DNA from: Nephromyces sp. MM_2019
Taxonomy: Eukaryota > Apicomplexa > Aconoidasida > Nephromycida
Reading direction: 5' to 3'
Assembly: GCA_015657535.1 (NCBI GenBank)
Contig: JADHZB010002145.1
Coordinates: forward strand, 1-13,962
Length of the DNA: 13,962 bases
A model generated the notes under the pieces. It was given only the letters and a program-made list of their open reading frames with translations. It was not told where the DNA came from and ran no database searches. Below are positions 1 to 8,255 of this stretch, in pieces. Each line of letters opens with the position of its first letter. Within the stretch, counting starts at the first letter, position 1. The translations under genes and the position numbers were made by a program.

Positions 1-1346
1 CCCCCTCCATGTGCTCATCTTCCTCAAAGTCCTCATTCTCAGGATTTGGCTCTAGCATACATTTCAGCCTGTTAACAAGTCGAGCTGCCGTCGTCCAGCC
101 TTCTTCAAGCTTCGATCTTTCTTCATCAATAAGCCCTAGTGTTAAGTCGCAGGTGTCAAGCACTCTATGCCTGTATTCAATAAGTCTATCCCATAGAGCA
201 ATCAGGAGCTCGTGTGGGGTATAGCCCGACGTAGTTCGTCTCACCAAGAGCTTAGGAGAGCAATTTTGCAGTATGACCTCGGCGGTCTTCAGGCCTCTAG
301 ATAACCTCTGCAACACACACGATGGGTGCACAAAGGCCTCTTTCTCATCGATCATACTCACCATTGGAGACTGGAGCTCAATATGCTTCATAAGGTTGAA
401 GTAGGGTGGACCTTTGGTGTATGTGTGTGTGGAGTAAGCATCTTTCCTGTGCATAGGAGTGTTGTAGCCAGTAAGCTGTAGGGTAAGAAGCGAGTCTTGC
501 TGGTACATCACTGTGAAATCAGCCTTGAAGAGGCCACACACACCAACCACCAAAGCATGTAGAACGTTTAGTTTCTCCGTCGTAGTCGTAGCGTTTAAGT
601 CAGCCAATATCACTAGGAGGTATTCAATTAGTGAGACATTCAACGAGTGTGCAGCTAAGATCATGGGGGTTTCTCCATTGCCTGTAGATACATCGATCTT
701 AGATCCGTAGTCTACTAGTAGCTTCGTCATATCTAAGTTTCCAGCAGCAGTAGCAATGTGTATAGGAGCTGCATACTCGGCATTTAAACACATTATATGG
801 CAGCCTGCTCGTATAAGCTGCCTAGTTAACTCGAGCTTTCCTCGAGCTACAGCATAGTGTAGAGCTGTAGAGGAGCCAAGCAGCTTAGCAGTGCAAGCAG
901 AAATCAGCAGATTCTGAGCGGAATGATAATATGTGGGGTTTTTGATGAATTTTTGAGTATTTTCTGCTGCCAAACGCAGCTCTTCGAGGTGAGAGCTGGT
1001 AGATGAGGAGTCATCTGTGGGGGGGGTAGTGTGTTGCTGTGCGTGTTCGTCTTCTGTTGTGTGTGTTGCTCTCCTGGAGAAGTTTGAGGTGGTAGTACTT
1101 CTTCCTCCTTTTCTTGGGTTTCTGAGTGTTTTTGCATATGATAAGTCTGTTACAACTGCTTTCTTTTGCATAATCCTCAGTATCTTCGCTTGTATCACGT
1201 CGATCTGCTCACACTCCTTAGAGTAGATGGGAAAATCAGCAGCAGGTGTGTTTCTTGAAAAGGGGAGAACCGTGGAGCTCATTGCTATGAGGGGGGTGAC
1301 TCCCCATTCGTTGGGGGAGAGGTAGTCGACTCCTGCTTCAACTAGT
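1..1346 (-). CDS. SMYD-ankyrin gene, exon 3: ankyrin-repeat region (partial, runs off left edge)
   Basis: The minus strand is open without a stop for 448 codons from 1345 to the left edge. The exon begins with base A at 1346, completing the codon split by intron 2. Joined to exon 2, the first ankyrin repeat is exactly 33 residues, ending LVEAGVDYLSPNEW, and the next begins GVTPLIA. That second repeat is interrupted by a hydrophilic, Ser/Thr/His-rich segment of about 130 residues. Further repeats follow: STALHYAVARGKLELTRQLI, APIHIATAAGNLDMTKLL, GETPMILAA and a weaker NVLHALV. The distal part (about 1-500) is more helical and acidic, with no clear domain; the window ends in a Glu/Asp-rich stretch. 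Ankyrin repeats bind protein partners, so this region may recruit targets or tether the SET module. The C-terminus and stop are not in the window. The alternative is a separate ankyrin gene downstream of the SMYD gene. Confidence 0.78.
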
Positions 1347-1352
1347 CTGAAT

Positions 1353-1399
1353 GGAGGGGATGGAGGGGGATGGGGTGGGTGGGGTGGGCAGGGTCGGGG
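1353..1399 (+). repeat. G-rich tract with G-quadruplex potential
   Basis: At least eight runs of three to five G are separated by one to four bases on the plus strand. For the minus-strand gene this is the template strand. The complementary C-rich run forms the pyrimidine tract of the intron 2 acceptor (AG at 1348-1347). The G-quadruplex reading is inference from base pattern alone. Confidence 0.6.
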
Positions 1400-1805
1400 T
1401 TGATAGGGCGTGGGATTATGGTAGTTTAGGGATGGTGTCTGGGTTAGGATTGGGATCTTAGGCTTATAGGGTTTAGAGATCATGGGAGGTTGGTGTGTGG
1501 GGATGTGGCAATCTAGAGAGTAGATTTGAAGATTAGAGGTGGTGTAGGTCTGTGGGGTATGAATATCTAAACGCTCAGCCACAAGCAAGTCTATATGTCT
1601 GCAAGAGACGCACACGCACTTACAGAATATTCGCTTAAATATATTCCTCAAATATCCTGACTCTCTGAGGAATCAAACATACGGGGGAATTACGAGCAAA
1701 ACCTCTTCAAAGCAACACAAGCGAGAAGACATGATTTTTACGGCTCTACTTTCAAGGTGGGGGGTAGAGAATGCACACTTTTTGTTGGTCTAGAGAATTT
1801 TATGA

Positions 1806-2050
1806 CTTCTCTACCCTAGAACCTGGGTGGGTGTAAATACACTCACCCAATGCGTATGTGTGTGACAACATTCTTCACCACTCCGGCGACTGGGTGTGTG
1901 TGTACTTACACTCACAAGTATGCGTATGGGATTCTTCACCACGCTAGCAACTGGGCGTACGCGCCCACACTCGCCCAACGCGTATGTGGGGTTCTTCATT
2001 ATACCAGCAACTCGGTGTGTGCACACACACTCACAAGCTATACAATGACT
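1806..2050. repeat. About 61-bp minisatellite, roughly four degenerate copies
   Basis: The anchor TTCTTCA recurs at 1871, 1932 and 1992 (spacing 61 and 60), each followed by a diverged CCA..CGAC/AGCAACT block and a TG/CA stretch with CTCACAA or CTCGCCC. A weaker copy begins near 1806. The repeat lies in intron 2 of the minus-strand gene. Open frames on both strands here are by-products of the repeat. Confidence 0.75.
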
Positions 2051-2053
2051 TAC

Positions 2054-2238
2054 TTTTCTACGAGCTTCAGGTGATTGTTCATCATCGCTATACTAATGAT
2101 TGTTAGTCCTGTGCCGTATTCCATCACATTTTCAAAGAATTTCAGGATGGGAATGATGTGTGCGCCTTCGTGTGTGCCCTTTCGTGCTACCCTAAACGCT
2201 GGAGCAGATGGATCGTCTTTCAGTATCCTCTTAGCATC
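2054..2238 (-). CDS. SMYD-ankyrin gene, exon 2
   Basis: This 185-nt exon starts after the acceptor TTGTTAG and ends at a GTAAGT donor (2053-2048), leaving phase 2. It continues exon 1 in phase 0. It encodes 61 residues plus two bases, starting DAKRILKDDPSAPAF and ending in NNHLKLVE. From about protein residue 1049 it begins an ankyrin repeat (G-L-T, an A at position 8, NH at 12-13, LV at 16-17), which is completed only after splicing to the next exon. The frame has no stop over the exon, but the exon has no start of its own, which fits an internal exon. It is too short and too dependent on splicing to appear as a simple open reading frame. The ankyrin pattern across the junction is the main support. 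Confidence 0.68.
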
Positions 2239-2872
2239 CTAACAAGAGCAAATTCCGAGCATGAGAAGTTTAAAACAGCAATCACACACACCTGCAGGGT
2301 AGATAGACCCACACACACGAATGAAACCGAAACCGGCAGCACAGGCAGAATGCAGGTACAGACACGAATGCAAAAAACGCACGCGCACACACGTGCGTTT
2401 TTTGAGGATAAGTCACACACTGCCAAGGAAGAATGACAGGAAGACACACACTAACATACTATTTTTCCTATGAGGTCTGAATGCGGACTTCATTGATGTG
2501 TTTTTGCTTCTTCACGTGCTTAGGCAGTCTGGTGATGCACTTTGATTGGTGACTTTTCTATAGTTGCGTGTGTGTGTGTGCTATCAATAAGAGCGTGGGT
2601 ATTTTTCTGTTCTTTGAAAGAACTAAGGAAGTATCGCTGCCCAAGTATGGATGCATATCTGCGTGTGTACATACACGCAGACTCACAGCGCACAATGTGA
2701 AGCTGAGACCCGCTGTATATTCTGTTTCGTTCTGATACGCTGCTTTAACACCAATACAGCAGCGACTACACCCTCCTGGCCCTTTACAAACCCCCACACA
2801 CTCAACACCCCCTTATCCCTCTAAAACTTTCTCAGCCCCTCCAACACCTCCCACCACCCCCCACCACCTCAC
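2239..2872 (-). other. Intron 1 of the SMYD-ankyrin gene
   Basis: The intron is inferred from a GTGAGG donor (2872-2867) and a pyrimidine-rich acceptor, CTCTTGTTAG, ending at 2239. Both junctions are phase 0. It is 634 nt long. It opens with a G-rich stretch on the sense strand (2835-2872), contains a (TG)n run near 2566-2580, and carries a 13-bp perfect hairpin at 2371-2404. A phase-0 micro-exon inside it cannot be excluded; I found no convincing one. It is equally possible that a separate downstream gene starts here, for example at the ATG near 2492, but that reading needs a weaker donor. Confidence 0.6.
2371..2404. repeat. 13-bp perfect inverted repeat (hairpin)
   Basis: The left arm is CAAAAAACGCACG (2371-2383) and the right arm is its exact reverse complement (2392-2404), around an 8-nt loop of alternating C/G-A. 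It lies in intron 1 of the minus-strand gene. The alternating purine-pyrimidine core could also adopt Z-DNA. No run of T follows that would make it a bacterial-type terminator, and no function is implied. Confidence 0.8.
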
Positions 2873-5800
2873 CTTTATAACTAGCGTGGGAACTTCGCTA
2901 GCCTCTCTGCAAAAGTTAAGCCACGGCTCCCAGATATTCCCGGTAACCCGATAAGGCAAAGGAGGTGTGCAGAGGTTGAAGCTCGCAGCTGCAGCTCGTA
3001 GTTTCTTGATTATAATGAGGGTGATGGTGGAGTCTTTTCCTGTAAGTACAGTGGCATTCCACAGAGCCATCATTATATGGCTGAGAATATGATCTGGAGG
3101 TATGCCATTCCCCCTATTGCAGATCTTATCGAGGTTTGATACTGAGATAGTAGCATCGGCTAGTGCTAGATGAAGATGCATCTTATCCATATGGCAGGGG
3201 GGTAGGACTGCTTCAGCTGCAATTGTAGCCCTCCTCAAACACACCAAAGCTTGGACTATGCTCGTATCAGGATTGTGCTTGAGCAACCCTGCTAGTATAA
3301 CGTTGGAATTGAAGAGAATGTGATGATTAGGATGAAGTTTTGATGAGTATCTATTGATTATACGCTGAAACTTTTGCCTAGCAGAGACATTATTGCCTCT
3401 GATAAACTCGTTCTCTGCATCTTCAAACATCAGATTTATCTTCTTGTTCATCCGGTTGTATTCAGAAGCATCAAAAGCTGAGATATCCCCACAAGTTCTG
3501 CAGTACCAGGTGGCTTTTGGGTAGAGATTTCGAGGATGCCCGTCTGCGTAGTTCTTTGAAGATTGAGGTTGAATACTGCTAGTGCGTGTGCTTCTTGCTA
3601 CTTCTGAGTGCTGGTCTGAGGGTTTGCTAGAAGATGGTTGTCTTCTGCTTCCTCTTGAAAGAGCTCCTTCGGATACTGTAGAAGAAGAGGAGACACTCGA
3701 GGATTCATCCGTTTCTTCTAGGGTTGGAAACAGATTCTTGAAGGCACCTGCTTCCTTCTGGTGCTCTAACAAAAAATGTGAAGATTTGGAGGATAGGCGA
3801 TGGTTGATGGTGGCAGCAAAGTTCTTCGATTTGAAGACATCATCTTGCACCTGCTGCTTGCCGTGCAGCCTCTGCTTCTCGTCGTCTTCGAAGGAGCTAT
3901 TGAATGAAGACATCTGGCTTTCCTGTCGGAAGATGGGAGGCTTTCCGTGTGCTGGCGATTTGGCGCTTATTGCACCAGAGCTGAAGCTTGAACCTCGCTG
4001 CAAAACCGATGGAAGTGCTGCTTCATCTCCACACTCTTTGCCATCTTTCTTCCCCTTATCCTCTTCAGAACCCTCTTTGATTGACATGCTCTTTACTAGG
4101 GTTGTGTCTAGCTTCCGTTGCGACTTTGATCTGCCGTACGAGGAGAGCAACTTGATGACTGCAGTTTCTTGATACGTGGCAGTCCCATAGAGTTCTAGCA
4201 AAGCCTCGATGCACCCCTCCCTCTTGATCGAGACGAAATCACGTACACACGCCTTGCAACGAATGCTTGTGAGAAGCCGATCACCCTCGCTTCCAGTGCA
4301 GCATCGTATGCAGCTGCATCCCAAGACTTTTGGTATGCTCTTCAAGTTTTTTCTCATGGTTGCCGGAATGTATAGGTCTGGTAGGAAGCTCACACACAAC
4401 ACACCTCCAGGTGGAATCGCAGTAATTGCTCTGATTGTCACCCTGCCGTCTTCATCAAAGCTGTAATCACAGGTGGGTACACAGCTATGATTAAAGCCTC
4501 CTAGCACCGGGCTAAGAACAATGCCTATCGCCACAGCTGGATCTGATTGATGCTGCCAAGCAGATGGAGAGTTATACTTTACAAAGCAAGACTGAGCCCA
4601 GATGATTAGCATCAGCTCAGTTAGCTGCCTATGAGAGAGGTTTAGGTAGAATTTGGGGGGAAATTGTGTGTGTAGACGAGTCGCTAGGATCTCGAATGAA
4701 TGCAGAATTTCTGGCTGTGCTAGCTTGACCTGATGATAGTATGATGGAAGCTCTAGAAGCTGTGCTAGTGTGTCTTCCCCAGGACGCTTGTATCGCTGCT
4801 CAAGCCTGATCTTGATGAGAGTTCTGAAGATGTGAAGGACTGTCGTTTGGAGTAAACCTGCTTCTCTAGCTGCTGCGAATATCACTGCAAGGTGAGCGCA
4901 CTCCTCTGTGTGTTGCTGGATGTTGCTCATCACACACTCCCACGAGCAAAACACCAACGGACAGTTGTGGGGGTTCAGTGGGCAAGAGTATACCTTCCCA
5001 GGTATAGATCTTTCCTTCAAGCAGTGAAAACAGGTTGGGTAGACTTGATGGTCTGGAGGAAGATATGGAGATACAGTGAAGGGCTTCACAGTCACTACAA
5101 CCTCTCCTGGCTCGATAGACTTGCGAGAAATCACCTGTACTTTGATCTTTCCGCTTCTTATGAACTGAAACTTCTTCCCTCCCCTCCAGTTGAAGAATGA
5201 GGTATTCTCTGAAGACGAGTGTTTCTGCGAGGTTTCTAGCTTCCACGCCGGCCGTGAAATCGCCTCAGAAATGCTAAGGGGTAGCCCTGAGGTGTTGGTT
5301 TCACCATCGTCTCCACGCTCTCCTCTATCTTCACCTTTTCCCCCCTCTTTCAAGCCTCCCTCTAGATCGTCCGCATTCGCGATAGATTCATCAGCAGCCT
5401 GGAACGAAGGCGCATACGATTGACTCCTCTTCTCAAAAGTGGAAGGAGGAAGGTTCGCATTCGTATGCCACCAAAACCTCGTTGTGGGGGTTCTGTGTGT
5501 GAGAATTTGAATCTTAAACTTGTGTGGTAACTGGCAGTACTTTCGAAGTTGAGCTCCCTCATACTCGTGGAGTATACTATCAACCTTTGAATTGTAAGGC
5601 TCGCAGAAAAGGATGGCATACAGCAAAGAAATCGCATTCGAAAAGTTATCACTCTGGAAGTATATGGTAGCAAGAAGATGAAGGGCTTCTGTAGACCGAG
5701 GATGACGCATGAGGAAGCATCTCAATACTTTAATTACATCAGCTTCTAGGCCGTTAGCTACTAGGGTTGGCAGCCGAGACTCAAGATGCTTTAATTCATC

Positions 5801-5887
5801 CGAGATTGGGCGAGATAAGGAGGCAGTAGTTGTGATTTCTGGTAGCAGCTCTGTGCGATTCTTGATCGTTATCTTCTTGAGCTCCAT
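2873..5887 (-). CDS. SMYD-type TPR-SET-MYND protein, exon 1 of an inferred SMYD-ankyrin gene
   Basis: By family, SMYD proteins are lysine methyltransferases of the nucleus or cytoplasm; here activity is only inferred. The start ATG at 5887 sits in a near-ideal context (CACCATGG). Order of parts in the 1005 residues used: a TPR hairpin (about 67-100); an acidic/Gly-rich linker (about 165-200); the first SET strands (about 245-270, IEPGE); a MYND zinc finger with C286, C289, C302, C309, C314, C318, H326 and C330; a helical SET-I region; the SET core with NHSC at 466-469; post-SET cysteines C524, C526 and C529; zinc pairs C544/C547 and C796/C799 split by a Ser-rich insertion; then a helical TPR-like C-terminal domain (about 808-1000). 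The frame stays open to 2813, but AAG|GTGAGG at 2873/2872 is a good donor and the last 19 codons are Gly/Val-rich filler, so I end the exon at K1005. Oddities: the usual SET tyrosines and the GxG motif look replaced. I am confident of the family and less sure of the 3' limit. Confidence 0.88.
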
Positions 5888-6543
5888 GGTGGTGTGTATG
5901 TGGGTTGTATGGCGTGTTGTATGTGTGGAATGTATGTGGAGTGCGTAAAGTATGAGTATTTGGAGCGTGTCTAGAGTTTGTAGAGTGTGTGCGTAGAGTT
6001 GATGGAGTGTGGAGTATGTTTATCTGGACTATAGACTATATCTTAGACAGTGTGTATGCAGCGTATACGTTATATTATGTTTGTGCTATAGTGTTTGGAG
6101 TACGGTACGTAGTTTATTGTATGTTTTAGTATAGTGTATGTAATTGCTTGTTACACTCTGTGTAATCGTGCGTTGCTCTGGGTATCGTGTAAGTTGGTTT
6201 TGTTCTGCTACGCTATCTCGTGTGCGAAATCTCCTCCCTGCAATATGCTATGAGTCCTCTGGAGTGTATAGACTCGGGGGATAGTGTGTGTAGTATAATT
6301 TTTGGGTGCGATGTACTTGTGTATATGTGCAATGTGCTCATGTGTGCATAACGGTAAATTTTGATTGCACCTGTTGTTAGTATCCCTTATAGTGAGGTTA
6401 TTGATATGTGCCCCTGCATCAAGCGTGTGTGTGAGCTCCAATTGCTGCTCCATACAGTGCATTTCATTGAGATATCACCTGGTTTGCTGTGAAGTTCGAT
6501 ACCTTAAAAAGAATCGTGTCTTCATGAGCTTCCTCTCCTTACA
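5888..6543. other. Upstream region of the SMYD-ankyrin gene, no gene seen
   Basis: This is the 5' side of the minus-strand gene. It is rich in TGTGT and TATAGTGT words on the plus strand. I see no TATA box or other element I would defend. Short open frames here follow the dinucleotide bias and show no family signal. Confidence 0.4.
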
Positions 6544-6780
6544 AACACACGCACACTACTTTTGTTTGCTTCATCAGCGTCTTCTCTGCGCACACACGAA
6601 TCTTATTTGCTTCATCAGCGTCTTCACAAAATACTCTTGTTTGGTTTATAAGCTTCTTCTGCACACGTACACACTACTCTTGTTTACTTTACGAGTATAT
6701 GCTCCTTACATGCACACTACTCTTGTTTGCCTTATGGGCATCTTCTGGGTACACACACTACTATTGCTTTCTTCATGAGC
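6544..6780. repeat. About 41-bp minisatellite, six degenerate copies
   Basis: The 20-mer TTTGCTTCATCAGCGTCTTC occurs exactly at 6565-6584 and 6606-6625 (period 41). Related units of 35-45 bp continue to about 6780, each with CACACTACTCTTGTTT followed by a TTCTTC or TTCATGAGC block. The plus-strand open frame across it (6365-6778) has Leu/Tyr/His-rich residues derived from the repeat. Confidence 0.75.
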
Positions 6781-6801
6781 TAATTTTCCTCATACACACA
6801 G

Positions 6802-6860
6802 TGATAGTAGATGCTCTCTGACTACCCACACACTGTTGAGAGCATCAATCTCTGCTATCA
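6802..6860. repeat. Interrupted inverted repeat
   Basis: GATGCTCTC (6810-6818) pairs with GAGAGCATC (6838-6846). The outer TGATAG (6802-6807) pairs with CTATCA (6855-6860). The loop is 19 nt and an asymmetric internal bulge separates the two stems. It lies in the divergent intergenic region; no function is assigned. Confidence 0.5.
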
Positions 6861-7384
6861 GAGCTTGACACACACACATCTGTCACTGATTATCCCTTTG
6901 TGCAGCGGGTAGCTGGGAAGAAGCTGCAGATCTCGTGGATTCTACTAAGGTTTTTTTCCTTGTCGTGGATGAATAGAATCTCATCCTTGTTTAACCAAGA
7001 ATATCACACACAAAAACTGTGTATTTGTGTGAACACACCTAAAAGCTCTGGATAAAAGGTTAATCTATAGGTTTGAGAATCATGCACAGACACACACATA
7101 TGTAGACACACGTGCGCACAAACATACACATGTACTAACACTGGGTTTTGAAAATATTTTTTGTGCTGAACTACGCATGCAATGCAGCACGATAAATTCA
7201 GATACTGATTGGAGGTTTCTCAACTCGCACGCATACAAGTACACACACACGCAAGGAAGACGAAGGTGCAAAGGAGCGCTGATGCTAACTTTCCCGCTCC
7301 CCGTGCCTACTTTAAAGCTAATCAAGAAACGAACTTGAACAGTAATACCCACAAAGATACGGTTACCTAAGAGTACGCACAGAA
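6861..7384. other. Intergenic, no gene seen; small hairpin and CA-rich sequence
   Basis: CACACAAA (7007-7014) pairs with TTTGTGTG (7024-7031) around a 9-nt loop. From about 7080 the plus strand becomes rich in CACACA and ACACGT. I found no coding, tRNA or other RNA signal. Confidence 0.4.
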
Positions 7385-7550
7385 ACATATATGCACACGT
7401 ATAAGCCACAGCGCAGATACACGCACACACACAGGCATACGTATAAACTACAGGACATAAAAGCACACACACAGAAGTTTGTGCACCAACCACAACGCAC
7501 ACAAGCACACAGGCATATGCACAAACTACAACGCATACAAGCACAAACTC
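7385..7550. repeat. Degenerate CA-rich tandem repeat, period about 36-42 bp
   Basis: Units combine ACACACAGGCATA, a TAAACTACA or CAAACTACA block, and CGCATACAAGC or its variants. Three to four imperfect copies are visible. A 189-codon minus-strand frame (7080-7649) runs over this region and is dominated by Val, Cys and Ala from GTGTGT, so it is not called as a gene. Confidence 0.55.
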
Positions 7551-7977
7551 AAATATAATACCTTGATTTGAGCTTAACAATACGCCTAGCCATTCATGCA
7601 GCCGCACACACGTATAAGCCACTACACGCCTTCCTGCGCTCACACACATCTAGGAACTGCCATGCACACACACAAGAACTCAGTTATACATGCACACACG
7701 AGCGACCGCAACTTGTACTCAAGTTGCGCGTACCGAGAAACACACACACATAGACACACACACAAACGCACACACGTAAACTCAGCGTAGCTGCCCGTGC
7801 TTAGCTCTTAATGTGGCATTTAGCCTCCCCCGTACACACGCGAAAACACACACTGAAACTAAGGTGAAGCCATCTGGTGACGCTTCTTCTACCAGCACAC
7901 TTGAAACTCCTGTCACATGCCTGAAAAAGTTTACTGCAAACTACAGTCTGTAGAAGCAGCAGTGAAAAGACATTACT
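7551..7977. other. Intergenic, CA-rich then unique sequence, no gene seen
   Basis: 7600-7790 is CA-rich. About 7800-7975 is more ordinary sequence with no convincing open frame, RNA or repeat. Confidence 0.4.
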
Positions 7978-8255
7978 GTGTGTATGTTTGTAGTGGGGGG
8001 GTATAGCTGTGTGTGTGCGAGGTAAGAGGGTATAATTCTGCATGTGTGTAGTGGGGGGGTATAGCTGTGTGTGTGCATAGTAGGAAGGTGTATCTATGTA
8101 AGTGTGTGGTAGCAAGATGTAGCCGTGTATGTGGTAGGAAGGTGTGGCCGCGTATGGATGTGGCTGGAAGGTGTGACTGGGTGTTTGTGTTGTGTGAAAG
8201 TATGACTGCGTGTGTGTGTTGTATGAAGATGCAGCTGTGTGCGCGGTAGGAATAT
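7978..8255. repeat. About 29-bp G/T-rich minisatellite
   Basis: A 29-nt segment beginning GTAGTGGGGGGGTATAGC is identical at 7990-8018 and 8048-8076. The 29 bp between them is a diverged copy. Related units (GTAGGAAGGTGTGGCC, GAAGATGCAGCTGTGTG) continue to about 8255, giving roughly nine units. Two seven-G runs are present. Minus-strand frames across it encode repeated Tyr/His/Thr/Pro-rich peptides, as expected from the repeat. Confidence 0.75.

Larger units (their letters stand above)
1347..2053 (-). other. Intron 2 of the SMYD-ankyrin gene
   Basis: The intron is 707 nt long, with a GTAAGT donor and an acceptor CCATTCAG ending at 1347, both in phase 2. The acceptor tract is a long C-rich run on the sense strand (G-rich on the plus strand, 1353-1399). 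The intron contains a roughly 61-bp minisatellite (1806-2050). It also holds a second donor/acceptor-like pair (GTAAGT near 1622, TTGCAG near 1600), which I judge to be decoys. Confidence 0.65.

Noticed and set aside
1573..1598. 26-nt micro-exon (TTGCAG acceptor, GTTTAG donor) in the SMYD-ankyrin gene
   Set aside because: It keeps phase only with an alternative ACTAG acceptor. Direct joining of 2054 to 1346 gives an exact 33-residue ankyrin repeat and uses better sites.
1598..1622. 25-nt mini-intron (GTAAGT...TTGCAG)
   Set aside because: It is much shorter than every other intron here, and no flanking sequence has a supported coding frame.
1811..2074. Overlapping 71- and 74-codon frames on both strands
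   Set aside because: Both are read through the 61-bp minisatellite; peptide repetition mirrors the DNA repeat.
2813..2872. Natural C-terminus of the SMYD frame (19 codons after K1005)
   Set aside because: Gly/Val/Trp-rich filler immediately after a consensus donor AAG|GTGAGG; the in-phase ankyrin exons explain the continuation better.
3582..4172. 196-codon plus-strand frame
   Set aside because: Antisense shadow of the Ser-rich SMYD insertion; no domain.
4866..5673. Several 100-126-codon frames on both strands
   Set aside because: Shadows of the SMYD exon in other frames; the exon shows MYND and SET motifs in its own frame.
7080..7649. 189-codon minus-strand frame rich in Val and Cys, resembling a membrane protein
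   Set aside because: Composition follows GTGTGT/GCGTGT repeats; no conserved motif.
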